A DNA stretch of 64,000 nucleotides from Loripinus fragilis. Lineage: Eukaryota > Mollusca > Bivalvia > Lucinida > Lucinidae. The stretch spans positions 138,528,549-138,592,548 of the forward strand of contig OZ026515.1 of NCBI GenBank assembly GCA_964019695.1. Direction: 5' to 3'. This document shows, one piece after another, positions 40,470 through 51,349 of the stretch (position 1 is its first letter; each line of letters begins with the position of its first letter). Below the pieces are notes generated by a model, which was not told the DNA's origin, did not search any database, and saw only the letters and a list, made by a program, of their open reading frames with translations. Both the position numbers and the translations under genes were made by a program.

Positions 40470-41515
40470 TGCGAATATTCCAGATCCAGTCGCAGTGCTA
40501 TCCGGTGTGCCCCAGAAATCGGTCCTAGGCCCGGTCCTGTTCCTCATCTTCACAAATGATCTGCCGGATAACATCAGATCTTCAGTTCGCAGACGATTTT
40601 GTCCTGTATAGGAATATACATTCACTTCAGGATTGTTTGACCTTGCAAGAAGACCTCACCAGCTTAGGACAGTGGGAAGCCTATTGGCAAATGAAATTAA
40701 ACGTAGCCAAATGTCACTCAATGAGAGTGACTCAGCATCAGCATCACAAACAAATTCTTTTTGACTACTCACTACACAATCAAACTTTGGAAAATGTTCA
40801 GTCGGCAAAATACCTTGGTATCCCCATTACAGATAACATGGCTTGGGGTCAGCATGTCTCAGAAATCTCTTCCAAAGCAACTAAGACACTTGGTTTCCTT
40901 CGCAGGAATTTGGCTTTTGCACCTAGGAGTACAAAGGAAGTTGCATACAAAACTTTGGTTCGGCCTAAACTAGAGTATGCAGCACCCATTTGGAGCCCTC
41001 ACTCGAAACTTCGGACAGCAGCCCGCTGGACCTGCAGGAGATGGCGAAACACGAGCAATGTCAGCGAAATGCTTTATGAGCTTGAATGGCTATCTCTTGA
41101 GGCCTGGAGGGACCAGTCCTCCTTGCTTCTCTTTCACAAGATTCATTGTGGAGCAGTGTCTATTGAAAAAGACAAGTATATGACCCCTGCTCACAGTTTG
41201 AAAACTACCAGGTCATCACATAGTGCTCAATACCTCAGACACCAGACATACAGTGATGCCCTAAAGAATTGCTTTTTCCCCCGAACTATTCCACATTGGA
41301 ATAGTCTGTCTCCTTCTGTGGCAAATACCCAGTCCACAGAGGAGTTAAGGGCACTCCTTATTTAAACAAAAATTCAGCCAAAAGTTTTTGTGTTTTTTGT
41401 GTTGTTTTGAGTTGTTGTTTTTGTTTTTTTTTGTCAAAATTACCAAATTCGCACTCCCTGGTGTAATGCTCAAGTATGAGCGAAACCAGTAAAGATAGAA
41501 AGAACGAAAGAATAA
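40470..41515 (+). mobile_element. 5'-truncated LINE (jockey/CR1-like), reverse transcriptase C-terminal half
   Basis: Opens in the RT palm with LSGVPQKSVLGPVLFLIFTN; the frame then shifts near 40590 and resumes LQFADDFVLYR (FADD catalytic motif). It continues to 41365 with VQSAKYLGIPITDNMAW, ATKTLGFLRRNL, LVRPKLEYAAPIWSPH and FFPRTIPHWNSL, then TAA. These are hallmarks of jockey/CR1-type elements. The 3' UTR ends in a GAAAG-like short repeat around 41500-41515. It is a dead copy between SNRNP200 and TTC1. Confidence 0.85.
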
Positions 41516-41740
41516 GAAATAATTGAGAATGGATTCTTTTCCAATAAGATAATAGACTATAAATCAATATGTGGAACTCTCTTTTTCTTTTTTTTTCTCC
41601 ATATACTGCCAGACCCTCTTGCAAGTAATATGAAATAAGGCACAACCTTTATGGGGAGCACAGCATTCTTGATCTAGTTTTCTTTTTATGTGTGAGTTCC
41701 ACTAGATATATTGTCCGTTACGTGTAGGTGGTGGTTTGGA

Positions 41741-41892
41741 ATGACCCCCCTGGTAGCTCAGGCAGATAGCGTGCCTGACTAGTGTTCCAGGGATGGTATG
41801 ATTTTGTTGGGGTTTTTTGTCCAAATTTCAAAATTAGCTCTCCCTGGCGAAATGATCAGTTTTGATCGCTGCCAGTAAAGAAGACAGATACT
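41741..41892 (+). mobile_element. SINE with tRNA-like head and LINE-like 3' end
   Basis: The head GGTAGCTCAGGCAGATAGCG resembles a tRNA A-box region. The tail from about 41818 (TTGTCCAAATTTCAAAATTA, CTCTCCCTGGCGAAATGATC, GCCAGTAAAGAAGACAGATA) resembles the 3' end of the truncated LINE 320 bp to the left (41431-41505). The B box is weak. Confidence 0.65.
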
Positions 41893-41919
41893 TTTATAAA
41901 GTCTCCTTGCCATTCACTA

Positions 41920-42062
41920 TTGTGTTGGTCCCTTGAAACACCCCAAACCACCCCAAAACATTCCAAACCACCCCAAACATCCACCAAACCACCACAAACC
42001 TCCACCAAGCCACCCCAAACCACAACCAAACCACCCCAAACCACCACCAAAGCTCCTCAAAC
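41920..42062. repeat. C/A-rich low-complexity repeat (CCAAACCACC)
   Basis: Irregular CCCCAAACCA and CACCAAACC units; strongly strand-asymmetric, with G nearly absent on the plus strand. Confidence 0.9.
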
Positions 42063-42246
42063 CACATTAGATCAGCCTCCCAGGATATATAAGCACACAT
42101 ACCACCCCTCCCCTTCCCCACACTCTCTCTCCGGACCAAGACAACCACAACATTTATTTTCCCCCTTTTCGCTTCCCACCAGCAATTCCTTCGTTAATGT
42201 GCTGTCAAAAAATGAGATCATTAACTATGTATTGCATTACCATTTC

Positions 42247-42366
42247 GTCCTTGAGCAAGACACATTTATCCTAGCTTAGTACTGGTTCAACCCAGGATAT
42301 AAACTTGGTCCCTATTTAACTAAAAGATTGTTGATATGACGTAAAGAGTCAAATTAAACAAACAAA
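42247..42366 (+). mobile_element. SINE family B, 5'-truncated copy
   Basis: Starts mid-body at GTCCTTGAGCAAGACAC and runs through TTAGTACTGGTTCAACCCAG to GACGTAAAGAGTCAAATTAA plus AAAC repeats. The tRNA head is missing. Confidence 0.8.
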
Positions 42367-42785
42367 CAAAATTACCATTTCGTGGGCATGATAGTATATA
42401 ATTCCCCTTTAGTATAATACATGCACCTAAATTGAATTCAATTAAGTGTTTGGTTTCTCTCCAGTTTGAAAAATATATAGTGAGACAATTTGATGCTTAT
42501 TTGGTTTGATGCGTTTTAAGCTGATCAGAAAGTTTGTGAGCCACTGCCAATATGATTATATGATATCATGACATGTAGTTGAACAACAAAGGCTCAGATT
42601 AACCTGTATAATTAAACAGTCTCACCAGAGTCATCACTGCTCAGTCACAAAAAGTATGTATATGAAGTAGATATTGTTCAAGCCAGATCGAGTATTTACT
42701 CTAGCACTTAACTGGATAGGTCAACATAGGCGTTTAACCCTTTGAATACCAGCGACTCCTAATGCGTACTTTGACAAACAAAAAA

Positions 42786-42925
42786 GACCTGGTGGGGAAG
42801 AGAGAGCTGATTGCTTTGTTTAATTAGTCTTCCTGGTGTCTCGTGATGGTTGAGCGGCTCTTCCTCGAGGTGCCACGGGGTTGTCTGCGGTTTGTGATTG
42901 TGGTATTTCCTGATCATACTCACTT
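42786..42925. repeat. Dispersed repeat N, copy 2 (3' part)
   Basis: GGGGAAGAGAGAGCTGATTG through TTTGTGATTGTGGTATTTCC. Confidence 0.65.
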
Positions 42926-43192
42926 ACTATTTCTGAGATGAAATGTCACATAATGTGACATTTCTTCAGGGTCTACACTGTTTGCTGAGACAGAAATGAT
43001 CTTTAGAGAAAGAAATATGATTTTATTGGAAATTTTAACATGTGGCTCCTCATTATATATAATGGACCATCCCAAGTTTATTGTATAAAACCAGAAGAAA
43101 GAATCGTTTAGTTTATAAAGGTTTAAAGTGGGGTTTTGTGCAAATGGGATAAGTACCATTACATCATGCGGATCATGGCCTGGCCCATATTA

Positions 43193-43444
43193 GGTCAAAT
43201 AAAAACCATCTTGATTTAGGGTAACCAGACCCTATCTAAATTTACTGGTGAAACCTAGGATTTTTTAAAGGTTTTCTGGAAAAATATAATTTTATGCATT
43301 TTGAAAGGTCGAATGCCTTTCAAAATGCATAAAATTATATTTTCTATCCAGAAAAGAAATAATTAAAAAATAAACTTGTGTGCCTACTGTACCTTAAATT
43401 TTCACACCCGTTAACCGAAACATACTTATTTTTTTATTTGGCCT
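43193..43444. repeat. MITE family E, copy 3, just upstream of TTC1 coding exon 1
   Basis: Reversed copy: GGTCAAATAAAAACCATCTT at left, TTTTTTTATTTGGCC at right, inner TGCATTTTGAAAGG / CCTTTCAAAATGCA hairpin. Its right end is 14 bp before the probable TTC1 splice acceptor. Confidence 0.83.
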
Positions 43445-43477
43445 ATCTATTTTTTGTAGTTTGTGAACTTTGCACCA

Positions 43478-44293
43478 ATGGCATCAAAACAACTAGAAAA
43501 CCTGGAGTTAGGCAGGAATGAAAATGCAGCCAGAGTTGAACAACTTCCACCAGAAATTGAAAGGCTTAAAATAAACAGTGGCAGTGAAGAGGCATTAGTT
43601 GATGCAAAAGATGACAGTGCAGAAAAAGGTATAATTCCAAATAAAGGTCAGTGTGAAAATAGAACTTCTGAGTGTGATTCTAATTTAAATGATAATGAAA
43701 CTATACAGACAGATTTACAAAATGTAATTGATAAAGATAATATAGCACTAGATAATATAAAACCAGTTGGTCATACTGAAGATACTGCTGAGCATTTCTT
43801 TGAAGCCAGCGCAAATTTAGATAATTTACAGTCAGATAGTGGACTTTACAGCGATACTTCTGCAGGCACAGATACACATCTCCCTGAATCCAGTGTTGAA
43901 GAACACCAAGTAGGAGGCAGTTCTGGTATCAGTGAAAATAGAAAACACAATGAAGAAAGTACAGATAATAGCAATATTTCCAGTAAATCAGGTGACACTT
44001 CAGAAAACTTAGGTGATAATGATCAGAATACAGGGGATGAAACAATAGGAAGTGCTTTCCCTGTCACAGTAAATGATAATGATCAGACTGTGGGGGATGA
44101 AGCAATAGCTGGTGATTCCCATATATCAGAAAATATTGGTGATAATGATGAGATTGTTAAGGAGGCAGCGGAGGGAAGTGACTCGTCTGACACAGAAGAA
44201 GAGTATGAATCAGCAGATGAAGGAGAGGAGATACAACTGGATGCTGAGCAGCTAAAAGACTTGGAAGAATCATTAACAGATGAACAAAAGGAG
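43478..44293 (+). CDS. TTC1: TTC1 coding exon 1 (acidic N-terminal arm)
   Basis: 272 codons, [20 protein letters not shown] to [11 protein letters not shown]. It contains loose internal repeats ([39 protein letters not shown]) and a strongly acidic tail that aligns with human 'LIELEKNMSDEEKQ'. The donor is GTACAG after 44293. A splice acceptor-like TTTTTTGTAG ends at 43459, so an untranslated exon probably lies upstream. Confidence 0.93.
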
Positions 44294-47200
44294 GTACAGT
44301 ACTTAAATTGTATTTTTCCATGTAAATCGTGGTTTGATTTTATGTCATCCAAACTAAACTGAAAGCATTTACATTTGAAAGGTCTAAATTTGGATCACCT
44401 GCGTTTGTCAGCAAATTACCAGTAGCTGATTTATCACAGACAGATTGCGTCAAGTCCATGTCATTTTGTGTACTAGTGCTTATGAGACTTACAATGTGTG
44501 TATGGGGAAATAAACCCTTGTCATGCTGAATATTTTAGATACTACACTCCTTCCCAATTTTTATGCTGTTAACCTGTAGTATTCCAGTTGCAAACAAGTA
44601 TTTTCAGCCAGAGTAGAAACTGTAGGTCCCGATCAGCTGACTTCCAGCTGATCTGGGTTTACAGTGTTTTCAAAAAGATGTAAATCAGGGATCAACAGGA
44701 CAAGGGTTAACACTCACCTACATATCTAGTCAGTGGGTTTTATCCATATGTAACATTGTATTTGTTGTTCATTTTATATCATAATTAAATTTAAATTGAT
44801 AAGCTGTGAAAATGTAAAAAGAAATTAAGATCCTAATTTGAAATATTCAGTACTGATGGCCTGTAATTTTCATTAGTATAGCATTAAAAATATTTATAAT
44901 GTATGCCATCATTTTTCAGGAACTTCGACAGTCTGCTCAAGTGCTAAAGGAGCAGGGTAACGAACTGTTCCGGTGTGGTAGCTACAAAAGTGCTATTAAA
45001 CTCTACTCCAGAGCCCTGAGAAAGTGTCCGTTAAAGTTTGCTAAAGACAGATCCATTGTTTATTCTAACCGAGCTGTGTGTAAATTAAAATTGGTTAGTA
45101 CATGAAATCCTTATTTGGGCAAACACACAAGATTTTGGTACTAAACACGTATGCGCAAATACCTAATAAATGCCCATGCTGATCAGACGTATCCCACGAC
45201 TTTAGTTAAGAGTGCGTAACGAAAATTTAATTTTCTTATTTCTCAACCAAAACATATGTTGTGGGTACTCAAAAGAACCGTCTCAATGAGACGGTTCTTT
45301 TGAGTACCCAAAACATATAATAAAACTGATGGGTATTAAAGAAAATATTTACATTTTTACGCCGATAATTTTTGTTTATCTAAACCTATGTATCCTGTGC
45401 AGCTTGAGGTCTAAATTATGGTATAAGCCTTCATCTTGAGCCATACTTTGTGCATGCAAGCAGTGAACGCCTGAGCCATCACTGCTCACTGATGCGATAA
45501 GTACATATATTTCTTGCACTGACCCCTAGTACATGACTTTGTATTCTGACAAGTCATTGAGCCACAGCATAAGAAATCCTACTCTTGTTAGATGCTTACA
45601 ACAAAGGCAGAGATCAGTATGTACATGTATAAGCATACAAAACTAGATATCATGTTTGTGAAACTCTGTGCCTCTAACCATATGCATGCCTATGAAGGTG
45701 GTACTATTTCTTTAAATAAGGGCCATAGCTCTTGTATTTTTTTTTCCCAGAATACCTTCGAAATCAGGTAATCTACTTGCATATATCAAATTTTAAAAAA
45801 AATGAATCTGTAAATGTCTGCTTAGGTCGTCTAGCTGCTTCATATATTTGCTAATATTATTGACTAATGTAAGTGTAGAGGCAAACAGTGTGCACCCAGA
45901 TCAGACTGCTCTTACAGGAGCAGTCTGATATGGATACAAACTGTTTGTCAAAGCTGCTTTTAAAACATTTCAGCAGATGACAAAACAGACAACAATTCTT
46001 GTTATTCAAGTTTTAACGTTGTAGCTCTTAACCCTTTGTATTCTGGAAACCACTAAACGAGTACTTTTGCAAACAGTGAAGATCCAGTAAGCATTTTTTG
46101 GGTGCTCAAAATAACCCTCTCATTGAAGTGTGTCTTTTGAGTACCCGTAACATGTTTTGGGCAAAATATATAATTTATAGTAAGTTAAGTTTTATTACAC
46201 AAGTAGTTCATTTCTATAGGCCTGATCTCATGCCCTGTGCCCCTGACCCATATGTTTTCTCAATTTCTAAGAGTTTTTAACCCTTTGTCGACCTGATAAC
46301 GTGGCATTTCATCAGAGTCAGAAAAATCAATCTTCAGAGAAAAAATACAATATTTTTTGGATATTATAAACTGAGACCCCTCAATATATACAATGGACTA
46401 TCCTGACTATATTGTATGTAGCTTTATGGAAAATTCCATTGGTCTGATAAGGGTTAACAATGCACTTTTATGTTACAGAATGATGATGAAGCTGCTATTC
46501 GTGACTGCAGTAAGGCTCTAAATTTAAATCCGCACTACATGAAGGCATTGATGAGACGGGCAGAACTCTATGAGAAGACAGAAAAGTTTGAAGAAGCTCT
46601 GGCAGATTATCAGAAAGTTATTGAACTTGACCCTTCTCAGCACAATGCAAGGGCAGCTTGTATGGTAAGTCTGCATTATTGTACTAGTTGCATGAGGACA
46701 TGTAAGATTGCATGCTGATTGAATCTGAAAAAAAGTAAAAAAAAAAATATATAAAATGAAAGGAGCATTGAGCACTAGTGCTCAGTACTCCCTTCATTTT
46801 GTAAAATTTATGGAAATACTTTTTCACGCATTAACTTTTTTTCAGATTCAATCAGCATGCAAACTTACATGAGTTATGGCCCTTGATTTTATGAAAATAT
46901 GATTTATTGAAAATATTTTGTGGCAGGATATGATGCAATTTTGCAGCACTTTTATTTGGAATTTTTCCCAAACCAATTCCTAGGTTTTCAAACTACTGAC
47001 AACTTGAAGTGAGTCCCTACAACTTTGACTATATGACATGGTTAAATGATTTCACAGGAAAAATAAGTTTAAACTTATATGCAGTGTAACATTTCCATGG
47101 TATGGTGCACGTCCATATTCCAATGTGTACCCCATTTGTTTTATGAGAAGGTGGTTTTTGACATTCATAAAGAAAAAAGGTTACAGCAGAATATTTTTTG

Positions 47201-50200
47201 GCCAGTCCATGACAAAATGGTATTTATTATATAGCTTTATCACTTTGTTTACAAACTTCCTTCTGGTTTGATACAATGAAAGCGGGACATACTTAAATAT
47301 CGATGGGGTTGCAAGGTATAATTTCCTAATAATATTGTCTTAGCAATCAGTGTAGACCCTGATAAAATGCAGTGTTTTATTGCATTTCAGCTTGGTCTTC
47401 ACTGTTTGCCAGCAGCATTTAGGAGTTACCAGTATACAAAGAGTTAATTCATTCTTAAACAAACATATGCAGCAATCAAGCCAGACTTAAGGTCTAATAT
47501 TTTGCCTAATCCTTTTTCTAATTCCATTCTTTGTTTATGCAAGCAGCAAAGGCTCTGCCGAGAACTACACAGATGCACAGGCTCTTCTGGGCCTTTGCTG
47601 CTACCACATGCTGTAAGTATAGTAAATGTTCTTAAATTTCGAACACCAGTTGCCTGCCAAAAAAAGCCTAAACAAAAAGTGCAGACCAAGATCAGACTGC
47701 TTCTGAAGAAGCAGTCTGATCAGGGTCTTCCCTGTTTGTTATTCTGACAAGCATTTTTTGAATTCCAGCATTGATAACCAACATTTTATTCGAGAACAGA
47801 AAGAAATGTGTTCAAAATTTTAGAACATTTAACATGTCTCATGTGTCTACTCACACATCTCAAATGATGCAATGCTGATTTTTGTGTATTTCTATTTAGA
47901 GATTACCAGACCAGATTAAAGAGCGGAATGAGAAACTGAAGGAAGAAATGATGGGTAAGTTAATGAAACAAGTGGCTTAGGCTGCTGTCTGTTCTAAGTC
48001 GTTGGTTCTGTTATTGTGGACTTGTTGTTTATTGTTACTCCCATTGTGGAGTTGTTGTATGTTACTCTATGTCCATTCTAGTTTTGCAATCATCTTGATG
48101 GGGAAGAGAGAGCTGGCTGCTTTGCTTAGTTTGTCTTCCTGGTGTCTCGTGATTGTTGTGTGGCTCTTCCTCGCAGTGCCATGGGTTTGTCTGCAGTTTG
48201 TGATTGTGGTATTTCCTGATCATACTCACTATTTCGGGGTTTTCAGGTCAGGCTTAAATCAGCCTGTCTACCTACAGCGACGTAAGAGTATTGTCATTGA
48301 GCATGAAGCAATGTTAGATGTAATACTTTCCAGTAAGTGAATAACAAGTGTTGTTCAGTCAGCACGGATGGGCAGGCTGGTCTGCACCTTTGTTGTTTGC
48401 AAACCCGACAGACATTTTTCTCGCGTTGAGGCCCAAATGGTGGAAGATTATCCTGAACCTGTTCTTTCACTGATGGAATATTTCTTCCAGTTTGCTGCAA
48501 TAAAAGTTTTTATCATATGACGTCGCGTCTGCGAGTGAAATAACGTCCTGCAATATAATCGATAAACCACTAGTGGTTTACAGATTTTCAAGAAATGTTA
48601 GGACGTCCATAACAACATTGCGTGCATAATGACAAAATTATAACGTTTTTATGGCAAAAATGAGATTTCAAAGTAATCTTAATGCCATATATGATAAATA
48701 GAATCTAACATTTGTGCTCTTGTATTATTGAATTTATTAAACTCGTTGCGAAAAATAGATAAAATGTGAGGCAAGGTTGCCTCGCATTTTATCTCTTCCC
48801 CAACTCATTTAATAAATTCAACTCATGTAAGATCCTCTATATATCATACATTTTTAGCTCATCTGAGGTGGGCCAAAGGCTCATTGTGAGCGTTTGTGAT
48901 CATAGGATGCCTGGTGTCTATCTGTCAATTTACAGTCAACCCTCTATATAACGACACTGTTTGTTCCAAGCTATCTTTGACGTTAAAGTGAATTTGCTGT
49001 TATAAAGAAATTCTGACCATTAACATATTTCAACATAATAATCATTTGGTAAAAGAAAATATTTTACAAATGAATTAAAATGCTATAATTCCAAATGTAT
49101 ACATCAGTTCAATTTCATATTGCATCAAAATGCACAAAGCTTCCCACTTATCAAGTGAGTCATGCAAAAAGACCTTGTTCTGATCACAAAATTGTCTGAC
49201 ACTTGGTAACAATTCTGTTATAATGAATTTATTTTCAGTAGAAATTGTATATCTGTTCCCAGAAGGTACTGTCGGTGTCGTTAGGTGAGAATTCTGTTAT
49301 AAAGAGGGAATTTAATGGAAACAGATCCGTTCCCAGCAATTTTATGTCGGATATTGAATATTCTGTTATAACGAATGACGTTATAAAGAGTTTTGACTGT
49401 ATTTACAAATGTCCTCCTAAACCACATGGTGGAATTTCACTAAATTTCACAGGAATGATCCTTGGGTGGCCCCCTTTTGAAGTTGCTCAAAGATTTCCAT
49501 TCCATGCAGTATTCTGATTGCAGTGGCAACCAAAAGGAAATTTTTTTAAAAGAAGCTTTTTAAATACTACTGGCCGATTTGAAAATATTTTTTTAGAAAT
49601 GGTCCTTGGGTGACCCTCTACCAGGATTGCTAAAATTAATTTGATCCATTGAAAAACATGGCCACCAGTATATACCTAGGAAAAACTTTAACAAATATTT
49701 GGTCAAAAACTGCTAGGTGGTTTTGAAAATCATTTGACACATATATGCCAGTGGTCCATTGTATGTCCGTCACCGTCATTCATCCACATTTTCAAAGAAG
49801 TAAATCTCTAAAGTCAGTAGGCCAGTTCTGATCAAATTTCATGTAAAGACTCATCAGGTAAGGGCCCACTAAGGTGAAATGCTCATTAATTACCGAGGAC
49901 AGGTTTCCATATTCACACCAGGCCCCAAGGTTATAAAACTTTTTCCATGCTCACCTCAACTAAACATTTATTAGCATGATAAATTCAACATCTGAGTTTG
50001 AAAGCAAGAAAAGTCTAAACAATTCAGCAATAGCAGTTGAAATTTCATGCTCAGTTGAGTTGAGCATGAAAAGTTTAATAACCCTGGGGCCAACTCTTAG
50101 TTTGTTTATCATCTTCTATTTCTGTGAGTTGTAAGAAGTGATATAGTCACAATTTTATAAAAGGTTATTGTCTATTCAATAATTTAAGGTTTTTCTAATA

Positions 50201-51249
50201 CATGTACATAAGCCCCTGCGTGTAAGAGTTTCTGAAATTCTGATCAGACTGGGCATCAACACAGTCTGATCAATCTCTGATGTCCCCATAAAAAGAACCT
50301 GGGGCTTACACTATGCACAGAGCTCATACCCAATGCTGGACAGACTGCAGATACGTAGGTTGAATATCATAAGTCTGCTGGACAGGTCTATCATTCTGAC
50401 TTGCTGTGGCACAAAACAGTTGAGTTTAGAACATACGTTTTAATTGTAATTTGAAATGCATCAGAAAAGGCTGACTCAATAAGTCATCTGCTGTACATAT
50501 TTGCTGACATTTTTGACTTATGTAAGTGTAGCAGTGTTGACCCAGATCAGTTTGCCCCTACAGGAGCAGTCTGAACTGGGTCTTCAGACTCTTCACTGTA
50601 TGACCAAAAGACTTCTAAAAAATTTCAGCAGACATCAAAAGCAGATGACTTTTGTTGTGATCAGCTTCTTAAGGGTTAATGTTATCTAGTCATTCACTCA
50701 GGCCTAAATGAAATATATGTGTGGTTCCTGTTGCATACCAACAAAATTTAGGGTAGGTAGGTAGGGAAATTATTAAATTTTGTTATAACATTTAGCAAAG
50801 AAAATAGTGACAAAATCTGAAAAAGTGCCCATTTTAGGTATTTTTTCTCCATAGACCATTTTAATGTTTAGGGTAGGGTTAAAAATAATTGGGTAGGTAG
50901 GCAACAGGAACCAAACCTATATTTCATTTAAGCCCAGAGTTCTCACTAACTCCAAATTTGGATTATTTTACTCCAACTTTTTGATTCTGACTCCAACTTT
51001 TTCAAAAGTGCCAATAGAAAAGTATGGTAAAACTCCAAGTTTTTCTGGCAAACAGCATTTTTACTCCTATTTTCAAAATCCTAGTGAGAACTCTGATTTA
51101 AGCCTCATTTTTTCTCAACAGGTAAATTGAAGGATTTAGGGAACCTGGTACTGCGCCCATTTGGTTTATCAACATCCAATTTCCAGATGAATCAAGATCC
51201 AAATACAGGAGGATATTCTGTGAATTTCGTTCAGAATCCAGGACAATGA
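43478..51249 (+). CDS. TTC1: Tetratricopeptide repeat protein 1, complete, 5 coding exons
   Basis: TTC1 is a cytosolic TPR adaptor known to bind Hsp70/Hsp90-type chaperone tails and signalling proteins. Exons 43478-44293, 44920-45093, 46479-46664, 47900-47954 and 51122-51249 join into 452 codons plus TGA. Residues 1-272 form a long acidic, Ser/Asn-rich, low-complexity arm. TPR units lie near 278-311 ([20 protein letters not shown]), 315-348 and 349-382 ([20 protein letters not shown]). The C-terminus, from [20 protein letters not shown] through [15 protein letters not shown] to [12 protein letters not shown], is near-identical to the human ending. Human TTC1 is 292 residues; the extra length here is almost all in the N-terminal arm. 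All splice sites are GT..AG. The start was chosen as the first ATG (CACCAATGG). It is divergent from SNRNP200. Confidence 0.96.
44920..45093 (+). CDS. TTC1: TTC1 coding exon 2 (TPR1)
   Basis: Fifty-eight codons, [20 protein letters not shown] through SRALRKCP and [16 protein letters not shown]. It carries TPR1 and helix A of TPR2. The acceptor is TTTTCAG and the donor GTTAGT, phase 0. Confidence 0.96.
45202..45393. repeat. Fold-back MITE family D in TTC1 intron 2
   Basis: Complete copy from CTTTAGTTAAGAGTGCGTAA to GTTTATCTAAACCTATG. The perfect centre CCGTCTCAATGAGACGG is flanked by AAAAGAA and TTCTTTT. Confidence 0.87.
45870..46000. repeat. Hairpin repeat family G, TTC1 intron 2
   Basis: ACCCAGATCAGACTGCTCTT, ACAGGAGCAGTCTGATATGG, followed by TTTCAGCAGATGACAAAACA. 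Confidence 0.72.
46090..46170. repeat. Fold-back MITE family D, partial copy
   Basis: Core only: TTTTGGGTGCTCAAAATAAC, TCTTTTGAGTACCCGTAACA. TTC1 intron 2. Confidence 0.55.
46479..46664 (+). CDS. TTC1: TTC1 coding exon 3 (TPR2-TPR3)
   Basis: Sixty-two codons, [20 protein letters not shown] through [17 protein letters not shown] to NARAACM. It holds the end of TPR2 and all of TPR3, with conserved Ala/Tyr/Pro packing positions. The acceptor is GTTACAG and the donor GTAAGT. Confidence 0.97.
47660..47745. repeat. Hairpin repeat family G, TTC1 intron 3
   Basis: AGATCAGACTGCTTCTGAAG, AAGCAGTCTGATCAGGGTCT; perfect arms. Confidence 0.7.
47900..47954 (+). CDS. TTC1: TTC1 coding exon 4 (55 nt)
   Basis: Encodes [18 protein letters not shown] plus one base of Gly, matching human RLPKQIEERNERLKEEML. 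The acceptor is TATTTAG and the donor GTAAGT. It is too short to be noticed as an open frame. Confidence 0.96.
47968..48236. repeat. Dispersed repeat N, copy 3 (TTC1 intron 4)
   Basis: AGTGGCTTAGGCTGCTGTCT through GGGGAAGAGAGAGCTGGCTG to GTGGTATTTCCTGATCATAC. It begins 14 bp after the TTC1 exon 4 donor. Confidence 0.67.
48560..48852. repeat. Repeat family S, copy 2 (uninterrupted)
   Basis: CGATAAACCACTAGTGGTTT to GTAAGATCCTCTATATATC, with inner hairpin GATAAAATGTGAGGC / GCCTCGCATTTTATC. TTC1 intron 4. Confidence 0.75.
48857..49890. repeat. Related TAGCTCATCTGAGG repeat split by a MITE
   Basis: TAGCTCATCTGAGGTGGGCC at left; after the CAGT-type MITE it resumes with TCACAGGAATGATCCTTGGG and CAATTGAAC-type sub-repeats. 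Confidence 0.6.
48933..49399. repeat. CAGT..ACTG MITE (Tigger/pogo-like) in TTC1 intron 4
   Basis: CAGTCAACCCTCTATATAAC at left, CGTTATAAAGAGTTTTGACTG at the right end (49379-49399), TA on both sides. The start CAGTCAACC is typical of pogo/Tigger elements. It is inserted into a larger repeat whose halves resume outside it. Confidence 0.8.
49922..50092. repeat. MITE family R, copy 3 (TTC1 intron 4)
   Basis: GGCCCCAAGGTTATAAAACT at left, GAGCATGAAAAGTTTAATAA and CCCTGGGGCC at right. Confidence 0.8.
50490..50682. repeat. Hairpin repeat family G, TTC1 intron 4
   Basis: GACCCAGATCAGTTTGCCCC, TACAGGAGCAGTCTGAACTG, then TTTCAGCAGACATCAAAAGC. A family F MITE starts 19 bp further on. Confidence 0.7.
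50701..50934. repeat. MITE family F, copy 3 (TTC1 intron 4)
   Basis: Reversed copy: GGCCTAAATGAAATATATGT at left, TATATTTCATTTAAGCC at right, with the same internal sequence complemented. Confidence 0.85.
51122..51249 (+). CDS. TTC1: TTC1 coding exon 5 (stop codon)
   Basis: Completes Gly, then encodes [20 protein letters not shown] and [20 protein letters not shown], then Gln and TGA at 51247-51249. The acceptor is CTCAACAG. [16 protein letters not shown] is the TTC1 signature. The preceding intron (3.2 kb) is filled with repeats, including a CAGT-type MITE. Confidence 0.97.
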
Positions 51250-51349
51250 GAACTGTGTGAGAGAAAATCTGGGACACCAAAACACTACTCAAACAAAAAA
51301 GTCTTTTCATAATGAGTGATTTTGCATGACTTTTGTCGTTTGCAGATTT

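Larger units (their letters stand above)
39525..43459. promoter_or_regulatory. Divergent intergenic interval expected to hold SNRNP200 and TTC1 promoters
   Basis: Start codons of the two genes point away from each other, 3.95 kb apart. Transcription start sites must lie here, but no TATA box or clear CpG island could be singled out by eye. A polypyrimidine run sits at 39553-39597. Much of the right half is transposon debris (truncated LINE, SINEs, C-rich repeat, MITE at 43193-43443). Confidence 0.35.

Noticed and set aside
41920..42279. 119-codon Pro/Thr/Lys-rich frame
   Set aside because: Translation of the CCAAACCACC low-complexity repeat.
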